From the NCBI GenBank assembly GCA_964611095.1, contig CAZSWJ010000025.1, positions 1 to 12,106 of the forward strand: 12,106 nt of DNA, read 5' to 3'. Position numbers and translations under genes: made by a program. This document shows positions 6,508 through 12,084 of the stretch, one piece after another. This DNA comes from CAZKJL01 sp964611095. GTDB taxonomy: Bacteria; Patescibacteriota; Gracilibacteria; Peribacterales; Peribacteraceae. The notes under the pieces were generated by a model. That model was not told where the DNA came from. It was given only the letters and a program-made list of their open reading frames with translations, and ran no database searches. Position 1 is the stretch's first letter; each line of letters opens with the position of its first letter.

Positions 6508-8877
6508 ATGACCCGCCCCGACACCCGTTCGCTCATCGGAAAAGACGTGAAAGACGTTCCGATGTCTCTTCAACGTATCGCGGGCGTGGCGGAGGCACCT
6601 GTTCGGTACTGGGTGGGGCCCAAGGAAGCGGAGAAACTGAGTGCCGACGAAGCGAAGGCGTACGACATCGCACACAAACTCATGATGCGCCTCAGCATCG
6701 AGGCACCGCTCCTCCATAAGTCGGGCCATCCCGGCGGACCGCTCTCGGCATTCACGTTCAGTTACGAAGTCTTCAATCGTCGTGATGCAGCTATCGATGA
6801 GCCGTACCGCATGAGCCCGGGGCACTTGTCGCTCCTCGGGTTCCATTTGCAGTGGCTCTTCGGACGCGACGGCGGCGACGCCAGGCTCGCATCTCCCGAT
6901 GCCATCATGCAGACGTTCCGCACGGTTTCCGGTCTTCCCGGACACATCGAAGCGGGGATCGGCGACATTCCCTTCGGCACGGGGCCGCTCGGAAAAGGCG
7001 TGAGTAATGGACTCGGTGTCGCGTTCGGCAAGAAGTATCTCAAGAAGAAAGGAGTGGTCGACGTTCTTCTCGCCGACGGCGACAGCCAAGAGGGCCAAGT
7101 GCTCGAGGCGTTCCGTCTCGCATCCCACCTCAAGCTGGATAACCTCGTCGTGCACGGCGACTGGAACGACATTCAGCTCTCCGGTCTTCCCACGCGCACC
7201 GTCGCCGCCGACTTCGCGGGCATTGCCGCCGCCATGGGTTGGGCCGTCATCGAAGTCCAGAACGGAAACGATCTTGCTCAGGTGAAGGCCGCGCTCGCTC
7301 TGAGCGAAACGTTGCACGGCAAGGGTAAGCCCATTTTCCTTTGTTACTACACCACGATGGGTTCGGGTGTGGCGCTCATGGAAGACGGTTCAAACACGGG
7401 CAAGAAGAACTTCCACGGCGCGCCGCTCAGCAAAGACGAGGCCAAGGCGGCGCTCGACACCCTCAAGCTTCCGTCCATCGCCGAGCTCACCGAGGCCTAC
7501 AAGCCGTACTACAAGAAGCATCAGGCTGCCTTCGTGAAAGCACGTGCCAAGCGCAGTAGTGCGTACCTCAAGTTCGATCTCCCCAAAGGTTACAAGCGCG
7601 TCGTCACGGCCGAACCGGGAGCCGCACGCAAAGATTTCGGTGCCGTGCACCTCAAAGCACTCATGGCCGACTCGCGCATCGTCGTGCTGCACGCCGACCT
7701 CGCCGACTCAGGTGGATTCGGTGCCGTTGAGAAAGCGTTCCCGGACCGCGTCATCAACGTGGGAGTCGCCGAAGCGAACATGTACATGATGGCAGCAGGC
7801 ATGCGTCAGGCGGGTTTACTGCCCGTCACCTACACGTTTGCCGCATTCGGGACGAACGAGGCCAGAGCCAACGCACGTCTCATCGACGTGAACAGCGGGC
7901 ACATCCCGCTCGGCGTCGTGCACGACTGTACGCACGCGGGACTGAGCGTCGGTGAAGACGGTGAGACACACCAAGAGCGCAACTACGTGAACATCCCGCT
8001 CGATCACACCCGCGTGTGGGTGACGGGGGACAGCAACCAGGCCGCTGCCATGGCCGAGCGTTCCATGCAGATCATCGCGGAGGGAAGCGAGAGCGTGTAC
8101 GTCTTTGCAGGAAGGTCGAACCATCCGCAGCTCCTTAATGCCGCAGGCAAGCCGCTCTACGGACCGGACTACGTCTTCGATGAACGCGGTACCATCGTCC
8201 GGGGACACGGCGATCAGCGCGATGAAGCCACCATCCTCAGTTACGGCGCAGCGCTCCACGAAGCCGTGAAAGCCGTCGATATCCTTACGGGAAAGAAGCG
8301 TTCCATCCGCGTTCTCAACATGGCGAGCATTCGCCCCATGGACGCATCGGCCGTCATCCAGGCCGCACTCGAAACACAGCACCTCATCGTCGCCGAAGAC
8401 CACAACACCGAAGGGGGACTGGCCACCCAGGTCGCCGATCTTCTCGCCGACCTTGCGGTACCCGCAACGCTCCGCCGCATCGGCGTGCGTCACTACTATC
8501 CGTCCGCACCGGCCGAACAACTGATGGTGCTCGCGGGACTCGACGGCGAAGAAATCGCGAACGTCGTGGAAGACCAGTTCGCGTATCGCTTGGCAGGAGG
8601 AGAGGAGGCGTTCGTGGCTTGTTTGTACGGTTTGGCCGAGAGGCTCCCGCACACGCGTTTCGCCGCTTCCGCCGCGCCGTACGTCGAAAGACTCCGCGAG
8701 GACGTTCCGTACATGCGGACACTCCGCGAACTCTGGAAGGCCCGCGCGTTCGACCAGAAGTCGCTGCCCAAGAATGATCAGCTCCAGAAAATGTTGCCGA
8801 CCGCCGAGTCGCTCCTGGGCCTGAATCCGCTCACCGGAACTCCGATGCAAGAAAAGCACGATAACGGTATTCTCTAA
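6508..8877 (+). CDS. tkt: Transketolase (long form)
   Basis: This 789-residue thiamine-diphosphate enzyme should transfer two-carbon ketol units in the non-oxidative pentose phosphate pathway. The substrate-contact loop is KSGHPGG (71-77). The ThDP/Mg motif starts ADGDSQEG (189-196) and ends at N220 in GDWNDIQ, the transketolase spacing. HGAP is at 303-306. In the pyrimidine domain the catalytic Glu is E422 in VGVAEANM; YTFAAFGTNEARAN is at 442-455; HDCTHAGLSVGEDGETHQ (472-489) matches the transketolase block HDSIGLGEDGPTHQ with Glu for Pro. The C-terminal domain includes IRPMDASAV. Typical bacterial transketolases are about 620-670 residues; here an N-terminal extension of about 45 and a C-terminal tail of about 70 residues account for much of the excess. 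Split N/C subunits and DXS fit worse (DXS has GIAEQHA). It is probably in an operon with the DUF5665-like gene five bases downstream. Confidence 0.92.
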   Translation: MTRPDTRSLIGKDVKDVPMSLQRIAGVAEAPVRYWVGPKEAEKLSADEAKAYDIAHKLMMRLSIEAPLLHKSGHPGGPLSAFTFSYEVFNRRDAAIDEPYRMSPGHLSLLGFHLQWLFGRDGGDARLASPDAIMQTFRTVSGLPGHIEAGIGDIPFGTGPLGKGVSNGLGVAFGKKYLKKKGVVDVLLADGDSQEGQVLEAFRLASHLKLDNLVVHGDWNDIQLSGLPTRTVAADFAGIAAAMGWAVIEVQNGNDLAQVKAALALSETLHGKGKPIFLCYYTTMGSGVALMEDGSNTGKKNFHGAPLSKDEAKAALDTLKLPSIAELTEAYKPYYKKHQAAFVKARAKRSSAYLKFDLPKGYKRVVTAEPGAARKDFGAVHLKALMADSRIVVLHADLADSGGFGAVEKAFPDRVINVGVAEANMYMMAAGMRQAGLLPVTYTFAAFGTNEARANARLIDVNSGHIPLGVVHDCTHAGLSVGEDGETHQERNYVNIPLDHTRVWVTGDSNQAAAMAERSMQIIAEGSESVYVFAGRSNHPQLLNAAGKPLYGPDYVFDERGTIVRGHGDQRDEATILSYGAALHEAVKAVDILTGKKRSIRVLNMASIRPMDASAVIQAALETQHLIVAEDHNTEGGLATQVADLLADLAVPATLRRIGVRHYYPSAPAEQLMVLAGLDGEEIANVVEDQFAYRLAGGEEAFVACLYGLAERLPHTRFAASAAPYVERLREDVPYMRTLRELWKARAFDQKSLPKNDQLQKMLPTAESLLGLNPLTGTPMQEKHDNGIL

Positions 8878-8882
8878 ATCGC

Positions 8883-9197
8883 ATGTCACCCGCCAAAAAA
8901 ACAATTTCATCACCGAATCTCGCACGCGAAGTCGCGGCTCTCCGCGAGGTCGTGGAAAAAGCGCACGCATCCGTGCGTCGTGACAATCAATTCCGCAGGC
9001 AGCTCGCTCTCTCGTTCCTCAAAGGCACCGTGTCCGCTCTGGGAGCCATCGCAACGGTTGTCATCATCATGCCCGTCTTCGTATGGTTCTTGCAGGCAGT
9101 CTCCTGGCCTCCGCTCATCGCGGACGTCGTCTCACGCGTCATTCATCAGCTGGAGCAAGGGAACCCCCGGTCACAACCAGGGGCTGTTGATCAATGA
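8883..9197 (+). CDS. DUF5665-like small membrane protein
   Basis: This is a 104-residue protein starting five bases after the transketolase stop. It has a basic/polar N-terminal helix (AREVAALREVVEKAHASVRR, 14-33), then RQLALSFLKGTVSALGAIAT leading into one transmembrane segment (about 47-73), then PPLIADVVSRVIHQLEQ. The order 'helix - F.kG...glGa.i - TM - iP.i.d.i..i...l' matches the DUF5665 pattern of small bacterial membrane proteins, whose role is not known. No SD is evident, so translational coupling to the transketolase is likely. The last 59 bases overlap the end of the convergent gene. A seven-pair hairpin (9165-9183, one bulged A, loop CACA) lies in this overlap and could slow transcription but has no T-run. 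Confidence 0.72.
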   Translation: MSPAKKTISSPNLAREVAALREVVEKAHASVRRDNQFRRQLALSFLKGTVSALGAIATVVIIMPVFVWFLQAVSWPPLIADVVSRVIHQLEQGNPRSQPGAVDQ

Positions 9198-9663
9198 ATG
9201 CGGCGATGTAGAAGCGTTTGATCATCTCGGCCGATGCCTGGAGGATTTGAGAAATCAACGATGAGAGACGGCGCATCTTCCGGTACAAATTGTTCAGCAT
9301 GAACGCCGATCCGCGTTGGTTCGAACTTGCGATGGCACGTGCCTGCGCACGAATGGTGCGTGCTTCTTTTTCCAAATGTTCCACGAGCTTCTTCTGCATC
9401 ACCGGGAGGGGAGGAGCATTGGCGATGGCTTCGTCGCGAGCGGACGTACCGCTTTGCTTTGCTGCACCGGACTTGGCGCCACCGCCGCCCGGCAAATCAC
9501 CCGAGCTGTCTTCGCGAACGCGACTGGCGACGGTGCCCATCAAGTTGATGATCTCGACGACTTCTTTGAGTTTGGGCGGCTGAAATACGACGTCGGGGGC
9601 GGCCTTCGCCTCCTTCACTGTCGATACCGCCTGAGTTTCCACCGTGGATTTGGCTCCATCCAT
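9139..9663 (-). CDS. Unrecognised helical protein with Gly/Ser-rich linker
   Basis: This is a 174-residue protein. Residues 1-50 are a polar start with a short amphipathic segment (LKEVVEIINLMGTVASRVRE). Residues 52-75 are low-complexity (SSGDLPGGGGAKSGAAKQSG), a flexible linker. Residues 86-160 are a long, mostly helical, positively charged stretch (MQKKLVEHLEKEARTIRAQA, then MLNNLYRKMRRLSSLISQIL). It ends FYIAAFIDQQPLV plus a short tail. There is no signal peptide and no clear transmembrane helix. I recognise no family. A real gene is supported by its strong promoter (TATAAT, 17-base spacer) placing the start three bases before the ATG, and by amino-acid composition. It converges on the DUF5665-like gene and overlaps it by 59 bases. 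Confidence 0.7.
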   Translation of the reverse strand: MDGAKSTVETQAVSTVKEAKAAPDVVFQPPKLKEVVEIINLMGTVASRVREDSSGDLPGGGGAKSGAAKQSGTSARDEAIANAPPLPVMQKKLVEHLEKEARTIRAQARAIASSNQRGSAFMLNNLYRKMRRLSSLISQILQASAEMIKRFYIAAFIDQQPLVVTGGSLAPADE

Positions 9664-9672
9664 GATGTCTCC

Positions 9673-9701
9673 ATTATACCTTATTTTGGCTTAAAAGTCA
9701 C
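9673..9701 (-). promoter_or_regulatory. Promoter of the unrecognised helical protein gene
   Basis: On the minus strand -35 GTGACT (9701-9696, 4/6), a 17-base spacer, and a perfect -10 TATAAT (9678-9673). Nine bases separate the -10 from the ATG at 9663, so the leader would be about three bases, again without an SD. Confidence 0.6.
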
Positions 9702-9713
9702 TGGAAACGGTAT

Positions 9714-9770
9714 TTGGCGATTAGCGGGTGGCGGGTGGCGATTAGCCTGTTTCCACCCGCTATCCGCCAA
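9714..9770. repeat. Hairpin-forming repeat spacer between divergent genes
   Basis: Two 18-base arms (9714-9731 and 9753-9770) are inverted copies matching at 16 of 18 positions, around a 21-base loop. The 11-mer TGGCGATTAGC occurs twice in direct orientation (9715-9725 and 9736-9746), with GCGGGTGG repeated between. The element sits alone in the 161-base spacer between divergent genes 9663 and 9825. It has no T-tract, so it is not an obvious terminator. It looks like a copy of a dispersed intergenic palindrome, which only a genome-wide search could show. Confidence 0.6.
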
Positions 9771-9788
9771 CCGCTACACGCCTTTCTT

Positions 9789-9797
9789 TGATACGAT
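9789..9797 (+). promoter_or_regulatory. Possible extended -10 promoter of the HIT gene
   Basis: TGA-TACGAT (extended -10, hexamer 4/6 at 9792-9797) lies 27 bases before the ATG at 9825. The leader is pyrimidine-rich (CTTTTCCTCCTCGATC) without an SD. No good -35 is seen. Confidence 0.35.
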
Positions 9798-9824
9798 CTT
9801 TCCATACGCTTTTCCTCCTCGATC

Positions 9825-10145
9825 ATGGATACCATCTTCCACAAAATTCTCCGCAAAGAAATTCCGGCGCAGGTGGAGTACGAAGACGATGAAGTCTTGG
9901 CTTTCCGCGACATTCATCCCAAAGCGACGACGCATTTGCTCTTCATCCCCAAACATTTCGTCGCATCCGTCGCCGACGTTACGCCCGAGACGGCGCATCT
10001 CCCCGGGCTTCTCATCCTCAAGGCGCAGAAATTTGCCAAAGAAAAGGGGATCGACGGTTACAAGCTCACATTCCACGTCGGCAAAGCAGGCGGACAAGAA
10101 GTGTTTTATCTTCACCTACATTTTCTGAGTGATAAAAAGCTGTAG
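9825..10145 (+). CDS. HIT-family (HINT-like) nucleotide-binding protein
   Basis: This is a 106-residue protein with the histidine-triad layout: MDTIFHKILRKEIPAQVEYE, then DDEVLAFRDIHPKATTHLLFIPKHF, then the phosphate-binding end FHVGKAGGQEVFYLHLHFLS. HINT proteins hydrolyse nucleoside phosphoramidates and acyl-adenylates. The triad motif is normally H-x-H-x-H-x-x; here it is Y95-L-H97-L-H99-F-L. The presumed nucleophile (H97) and the following His (H99) are kept but the first His is Tyr. The protein stops shortly after the motif (SDKKL), without the usual C-terminal W-P-P-G segment. Activity is probable but may be altered. It stands alone, divergent from the gene at 9663 and convergent with rpsA. 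Confidence 0.92.
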   Translation: MDTIFHKILRKEIPAQVEYEDDEVLAFRDIHPKATTHLLFIPKHFVASVADVTPETAHLPGLLILKAQKFAKEKGIDGYKLTFHVGKAGGQEVFYLHLHFLSDKKL

Positions 10146-10163
10146 ATCGTTTCAAAGAGGAGT

Positions 10164-10242
10164 CCAAAGAAACCCACGAAACCAAAGAAACCAACGATAG
10201 TTCGTTGGTTACCTTGGATTCTTTGGTTGCCTTGGTTTCTTT
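10164..10242. terminator. Bidirectional terminator region between the HIT gene and rpsA
   Basis: A perfect nine-base stem (10189-10197 with 10202-10210, loop TAGT) lies between the convergent stops. For rpsA transcripts (minus strand) the stem is followed by TCTTTGGTTTC, a T-rich tail. The flanks continue as an imperfect inverted repeat built from CCAAAGAAACC and CTTTGGTT units out to both genes, so a longer hairpin can form. It serves rpsA better than the HIT gene. Confidence 0.65.
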
Positions 10243-11534
10243 TAAGCGGCGTATCCGGCTGCCTCTGCCTCTTCGGCGGTCTTGAAGCTGACGCGGTTCT
10301 CTTCGGCGATCTTCTCGGCCTGTGCGGAACCTGCGGCGTAGTACTTCTTGCCTGTCTTGGAGGCGACGAAACCTTCTGCGGAACCGCCTTCCTTGGACTT
10401 GGCGGCCTCCTCGCGCTCTTTCTTCATGCGCTCGAGTGTTGCGGCATCAATCGGCTTGAGAGCCTTGATGGAGAGGCCGATGCGGCGCTCGTCGATATCG
10501 ATGTTGATGACCTGTGCCTTCACCTTCTGTCCGATCTTGAGCGACTGCGACGGATCGGTGACTTTCTCGTGCGAGATTTCCGTGAGGTGGACGAGGCCCG
10601 TGATGTCCTTCTCCAGGCTCAAGAATGCACCGTAGTCGGCGAAGCGGACGACCGTTCCTTCCACTTCCTTGCCCACGGGGTAGCGCTCTGCGATTTCTTC
10701 CCACGGGTCTTTCGTCATCTGCTTGATGCTCAGCGAGAGCTTCTCGCCGTCGATGCCGATGATCTTCACTTTCACACGGTCACCGACCTGCGCGAACTCG
10801 GAGGGGTTCTTGACGTGGCCCCACGCGATTTCGGAGATGTGAACGAGTCCTTCCAGGCCGTCGAAGGCTACGAAGAGACCGAACTTCACGATGCCGCTGA
10901 CCATACCGTCTTTGGTGCTTCCGACCGTGAGGGTCTCGAGTGCCTTGGAGCGCTCCTCGGCCATTGCCTCGCGCTCGGAGACGACGATCTTTCCGGCTGC
11001 CTCGTCGAGCGTGATGATCTTCACCGTGAAGGTGTGACCGATGAACTTGCCCAAGCGGCTGATGATTTCGGAGGAGTCGGCGTTGTTCACGCGCGGGTAG
11101 TTGGACGGCGAGAGCTGGCTGACGGGGAGGAAGGTGCGGATGCCGTCGATGTTGGCGAGCAGTCCACCCTTGTTGGCTTCCTGAGCCGTGAACTTCATCG
11201 TCTTGTCGTCGCTGACGAGCTTGTGGAAGCGGTCCCAGGCCTTCTGCTGGCTGGCCATACGCAAGCTGAGAACGACCATGCCTTCGTCGTTCTCTTCTTC
11301 GAGAACGAGAGCGGCAACGACGTCACCGGCGTTCAAGTCGCGGAACGTGTTCATGGAGTCTCGGAGTTCGCGGCCCGAGACGATGCCCGTGGCAACGCCG
11401 CCGAGATCGATGAGCATCTTGTTCTTACCCTTGAAGATGACGGTTCCTTCGATGAGTTCTCCGGGGCGAGCGCGGAAAACGGCGGGAGAGTCCTTGAGGA
11501 GCTCCAGCATTGCGGAAGATTGAGTCTTGACCAT
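10242..11534 (-). CDS. rpsA: 30S ribosomal protein S1 with extra C-terminal domain
   Basis: From ATG 11534 the product is 430 residues. There are four S1 (OB-fold) domains at about 24-94, 108-187, 204-272 and 287-358; the last two are most typical (GIVKFGLFVAFDGLEGLVHISEI and GTVVRFADYGAFLSLEKDITGLVHLTEIS, each ending in LSI-K). S1 binds pyrimidine-rich mRNA on the 30S subunit and helps recruit it. After a charged linker (358-388) a separate segment, 389-430, runs FVASKTGKKYYAAGSAQAEK then ENRVSFKTAEEAEAAGY. This resembles a small domain found at protein ends in which 'GCxxAKRI..eN...F.s.eeAeaaGY' carries Cys; here the Cys is absent. The frame is open to ATG 11654, but the promoter (11633-11605) lies inside that extension and its 40 residues do not look like S1, so 11534 is preferred. 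No SD is present. Confidence 0.95.
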   Translation of the reverse strand: MVKTQSSAMLELLKDSPAVFRARPGELIEGTVIFKGKNKMLIDLGGVATGIVSGRELRDSMNTFRDLNAGDVVAALVLEEENDEGMVVLSLRMASQQKAWDRFHKLVSDDKTMKFTAQEANKGGLLANIDGIRTFLPVSQLSPSNYPRVNNADSSEIISRLGKFIGHTFTVKIITLDEAAGKIVVSEREAMAEERSKALETLTVGSTKDGMVSGIVKFGLFVAFDGLEGLVHISEIAWGHVKNPSEFAQVGDRVKVKIIGIDGEKLSLSIKQMTKDPWEEIAERYPVGKEVEGTVVRFADYGAFLSLEKDITGLVHLTEISHEKVTDPSQSLKIGQKVKAQVINIDIDERRIGLSIKALKPIDAATLERMKKEREEAAKSKEGGSAEGFVASKTGKKYYAAGSAQAEKIAEENRVSFKTAEEAEAAGYAA

Positions 11535-11633
11535 GGTGAAACGGGGGTGCAAGGGAGAGATAAGAGGGAAGCGCTCTTGCACGAGCAGCGGCTTCAATGC
11601 GGTTACTGTAGTGATTTCGGGGATTTGGGTCAA
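11535..11633 (-). promoter_or_regulatory. rpsA promoter and leader with possible autoregulatory hairpin
   Basis: The -35 is TTGACC (11633-11628, 5/6), spacer 17, -10 TACAGT (11610-11605, 4/6). The predicted start near 11598 gives a leader of about 64 bases, far longer than elsewhere in this window. The leader contains a perfect seven-base stem (GTGCAAG/CTTGCAC, 11582-11576 with 11553-11547) with a 22-base loop that in the mRNA is largely C/U (CTTCCCTCTTATCTCTCC). Ribosomal protein S1 favours such single-stranded pyrimidine runs and represses its own mRNA in Escherichia coli, so autoregulation is plausible but inferred. Confidence 0.55.
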
Positions 11634-11955
11634 TAGAGAAGGACTCCGAGGCATAGGGGCCTCGGAGTCCGCCGGAAGACAACATGTCTCCGGGTGTGTC
11701 CCAGCGGTGGTCCTAGTGACGAGAGATCGTAGGCGGACCTCTGATCCGTACGGGGAACGGTTGATACCGTGCGCACGGGTGCCGCCGAGTGGCGGCTATC
11801 AGAGGAGGCTTACGAAGACTCGTCAGTTGGATGGCGCGAAGCGCCAGAGGGATGAAGGGAGCCGAAGCTCCCGACAAGGCCCTGTTCATCGCTGTGACGA
11901 GAAGTCGAATGAGGTACATACCTCACCTCCTTTCTACATTCATGTGACTGAATGT
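11633..11955 (-). ncRNA. Candidate structured RNA of unknown family, upstream of rpsA
   Basis: The predicted transcript starts at 11955 and ends in the tail after the 11641-11670 hairpin. In order 5' to 3': a stem ACATTCA/TGAATGT (11955-11949 with 11942-11936); a stretch AGAAAGGAGGTGA (11935-11923) complementary to the bacterial 16S 3' tail; a stem TGAGGTA/TACCTCA (11925-11910); an enclosing stem TGACGAG/CTCGTCA (11901-11895 with 11825-11819) around two hairpins, GGGAGC-TTCG-GCTCCC (11872-11857, a cUUCGg tetraloop in this orientation) and GGCGC/GCGCC (11845-11833); a second enclosing stem CCTCTGAT/ATCAGAGG (11805-11798 with 11745-11738) around GCCGCC/GGCGGC and ACGGT/ACCGT; a hairpin at 11693-11672; then the terminator. 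I recognise no tmRNA, RNase P, SRP or 6S features. Alternative: a 68-codon ORF (11919-11713) with that SD, but its basic, Arg/Pro-rich sequence runs through the stems and looks like translated RNA. Confidence 0.6.
11641..11670 (-). terminator. Strong intrinsic terminator between the structured RNA and rpsA
   Basis: A perfect 12-base-pair stem (11641-11652 with 11659-11670), six-base loop. On the minus strand it is followed by TTCTCTATT, so it terminates transcripts coming from the right. The rpsA -35 begins right after this tail, isolating rpsA from the upstream unit. On the plus strand the flank is GCCGGAAG, so it would not terminate that way. Confidence 0.8.
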
Positions 11956-11961
11956 GCGCGC

Positions 11962-11989
11962 AGTTTAATGATGTTCCAGGCCATGTCAA
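11962..11989 (-). promoter_or_regulatory. Promoter of the structured RNA unit
   Basis: The -35 is a perfect TTGACA (11989-11984); spacer 16; -10 TAAACT (11967-11962, 4/6). The start seven bases downstream is A11955, exactly the first base of the 5' stem-loop. This coincidence of promoter and structure supports minus-strand transcription. Confidence 0.6.
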
Positions 11990-12051
11990 CTACTTTATAC
12001 ATTTTGGCTGATAATGGCTTACAGTAGCGATAATATTACATCGTTAAAGAT

Positions 12052-12084
12052 GTTCTTTTCTTGTCCGAGCGACAAGAAAAGAAC
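12052..12084. terminator. Long perfect hairpin near the right edge, likely terminator
   Basis: A perfect 14-base inverted repeat (12052-12065 with 12071-12084, arm GTTCTTTTCTTGTC) has a five-base loop. Arms are rich in TTCTTTT/AAAAGAA. It probably ends a gene lying beyond the window, in either direction. Between it and the promoter at 11989 (11990-12051) I see only AT-rich DNA with a short ACATC/GATGT palindrome (12038-12052) and no gene. Confidence 0.5.

Noticed and set aside
7816..8970. 384-codon frame antisense to the transketolase
   Set aside because: Shadow frame; the transketolase has all catalytic motifs on the plus strand.
10227..11636. 469-codon open frame on plus, antisense to rpsA
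   Set aside because: Shadow of a GC-rich gene; composition (Asp, Leu, His, Glu heavy) is typical of reverse frames, and rpsA has clear domains.
11535..11654. 40-residue N-terminal extension of S1
   Set aside because: The rpsA promoter and leader hairpin lie within it and the peptide does not resemble S1.
11713..11919. 68-codon ORF with a perfect SD inside the structured RNA
   Set aside because: SD and ATG spacing (six bases) are ideal, but the product is Arg/Pro-rich without domain features, crosses at least six perfect stems, and the opposite strand is also open for 166 codons. Kept only as an alternative reading of the RNA.
11903..11936. Degenerate 16S rRNA 3' end on the plus strand
   Set aside because: Only AAGTCG and the TCACCTCCTTTCTA tail match; helix 45 and the rest of 16S are missing, and promoter and terminator favour minus-strand transcription.
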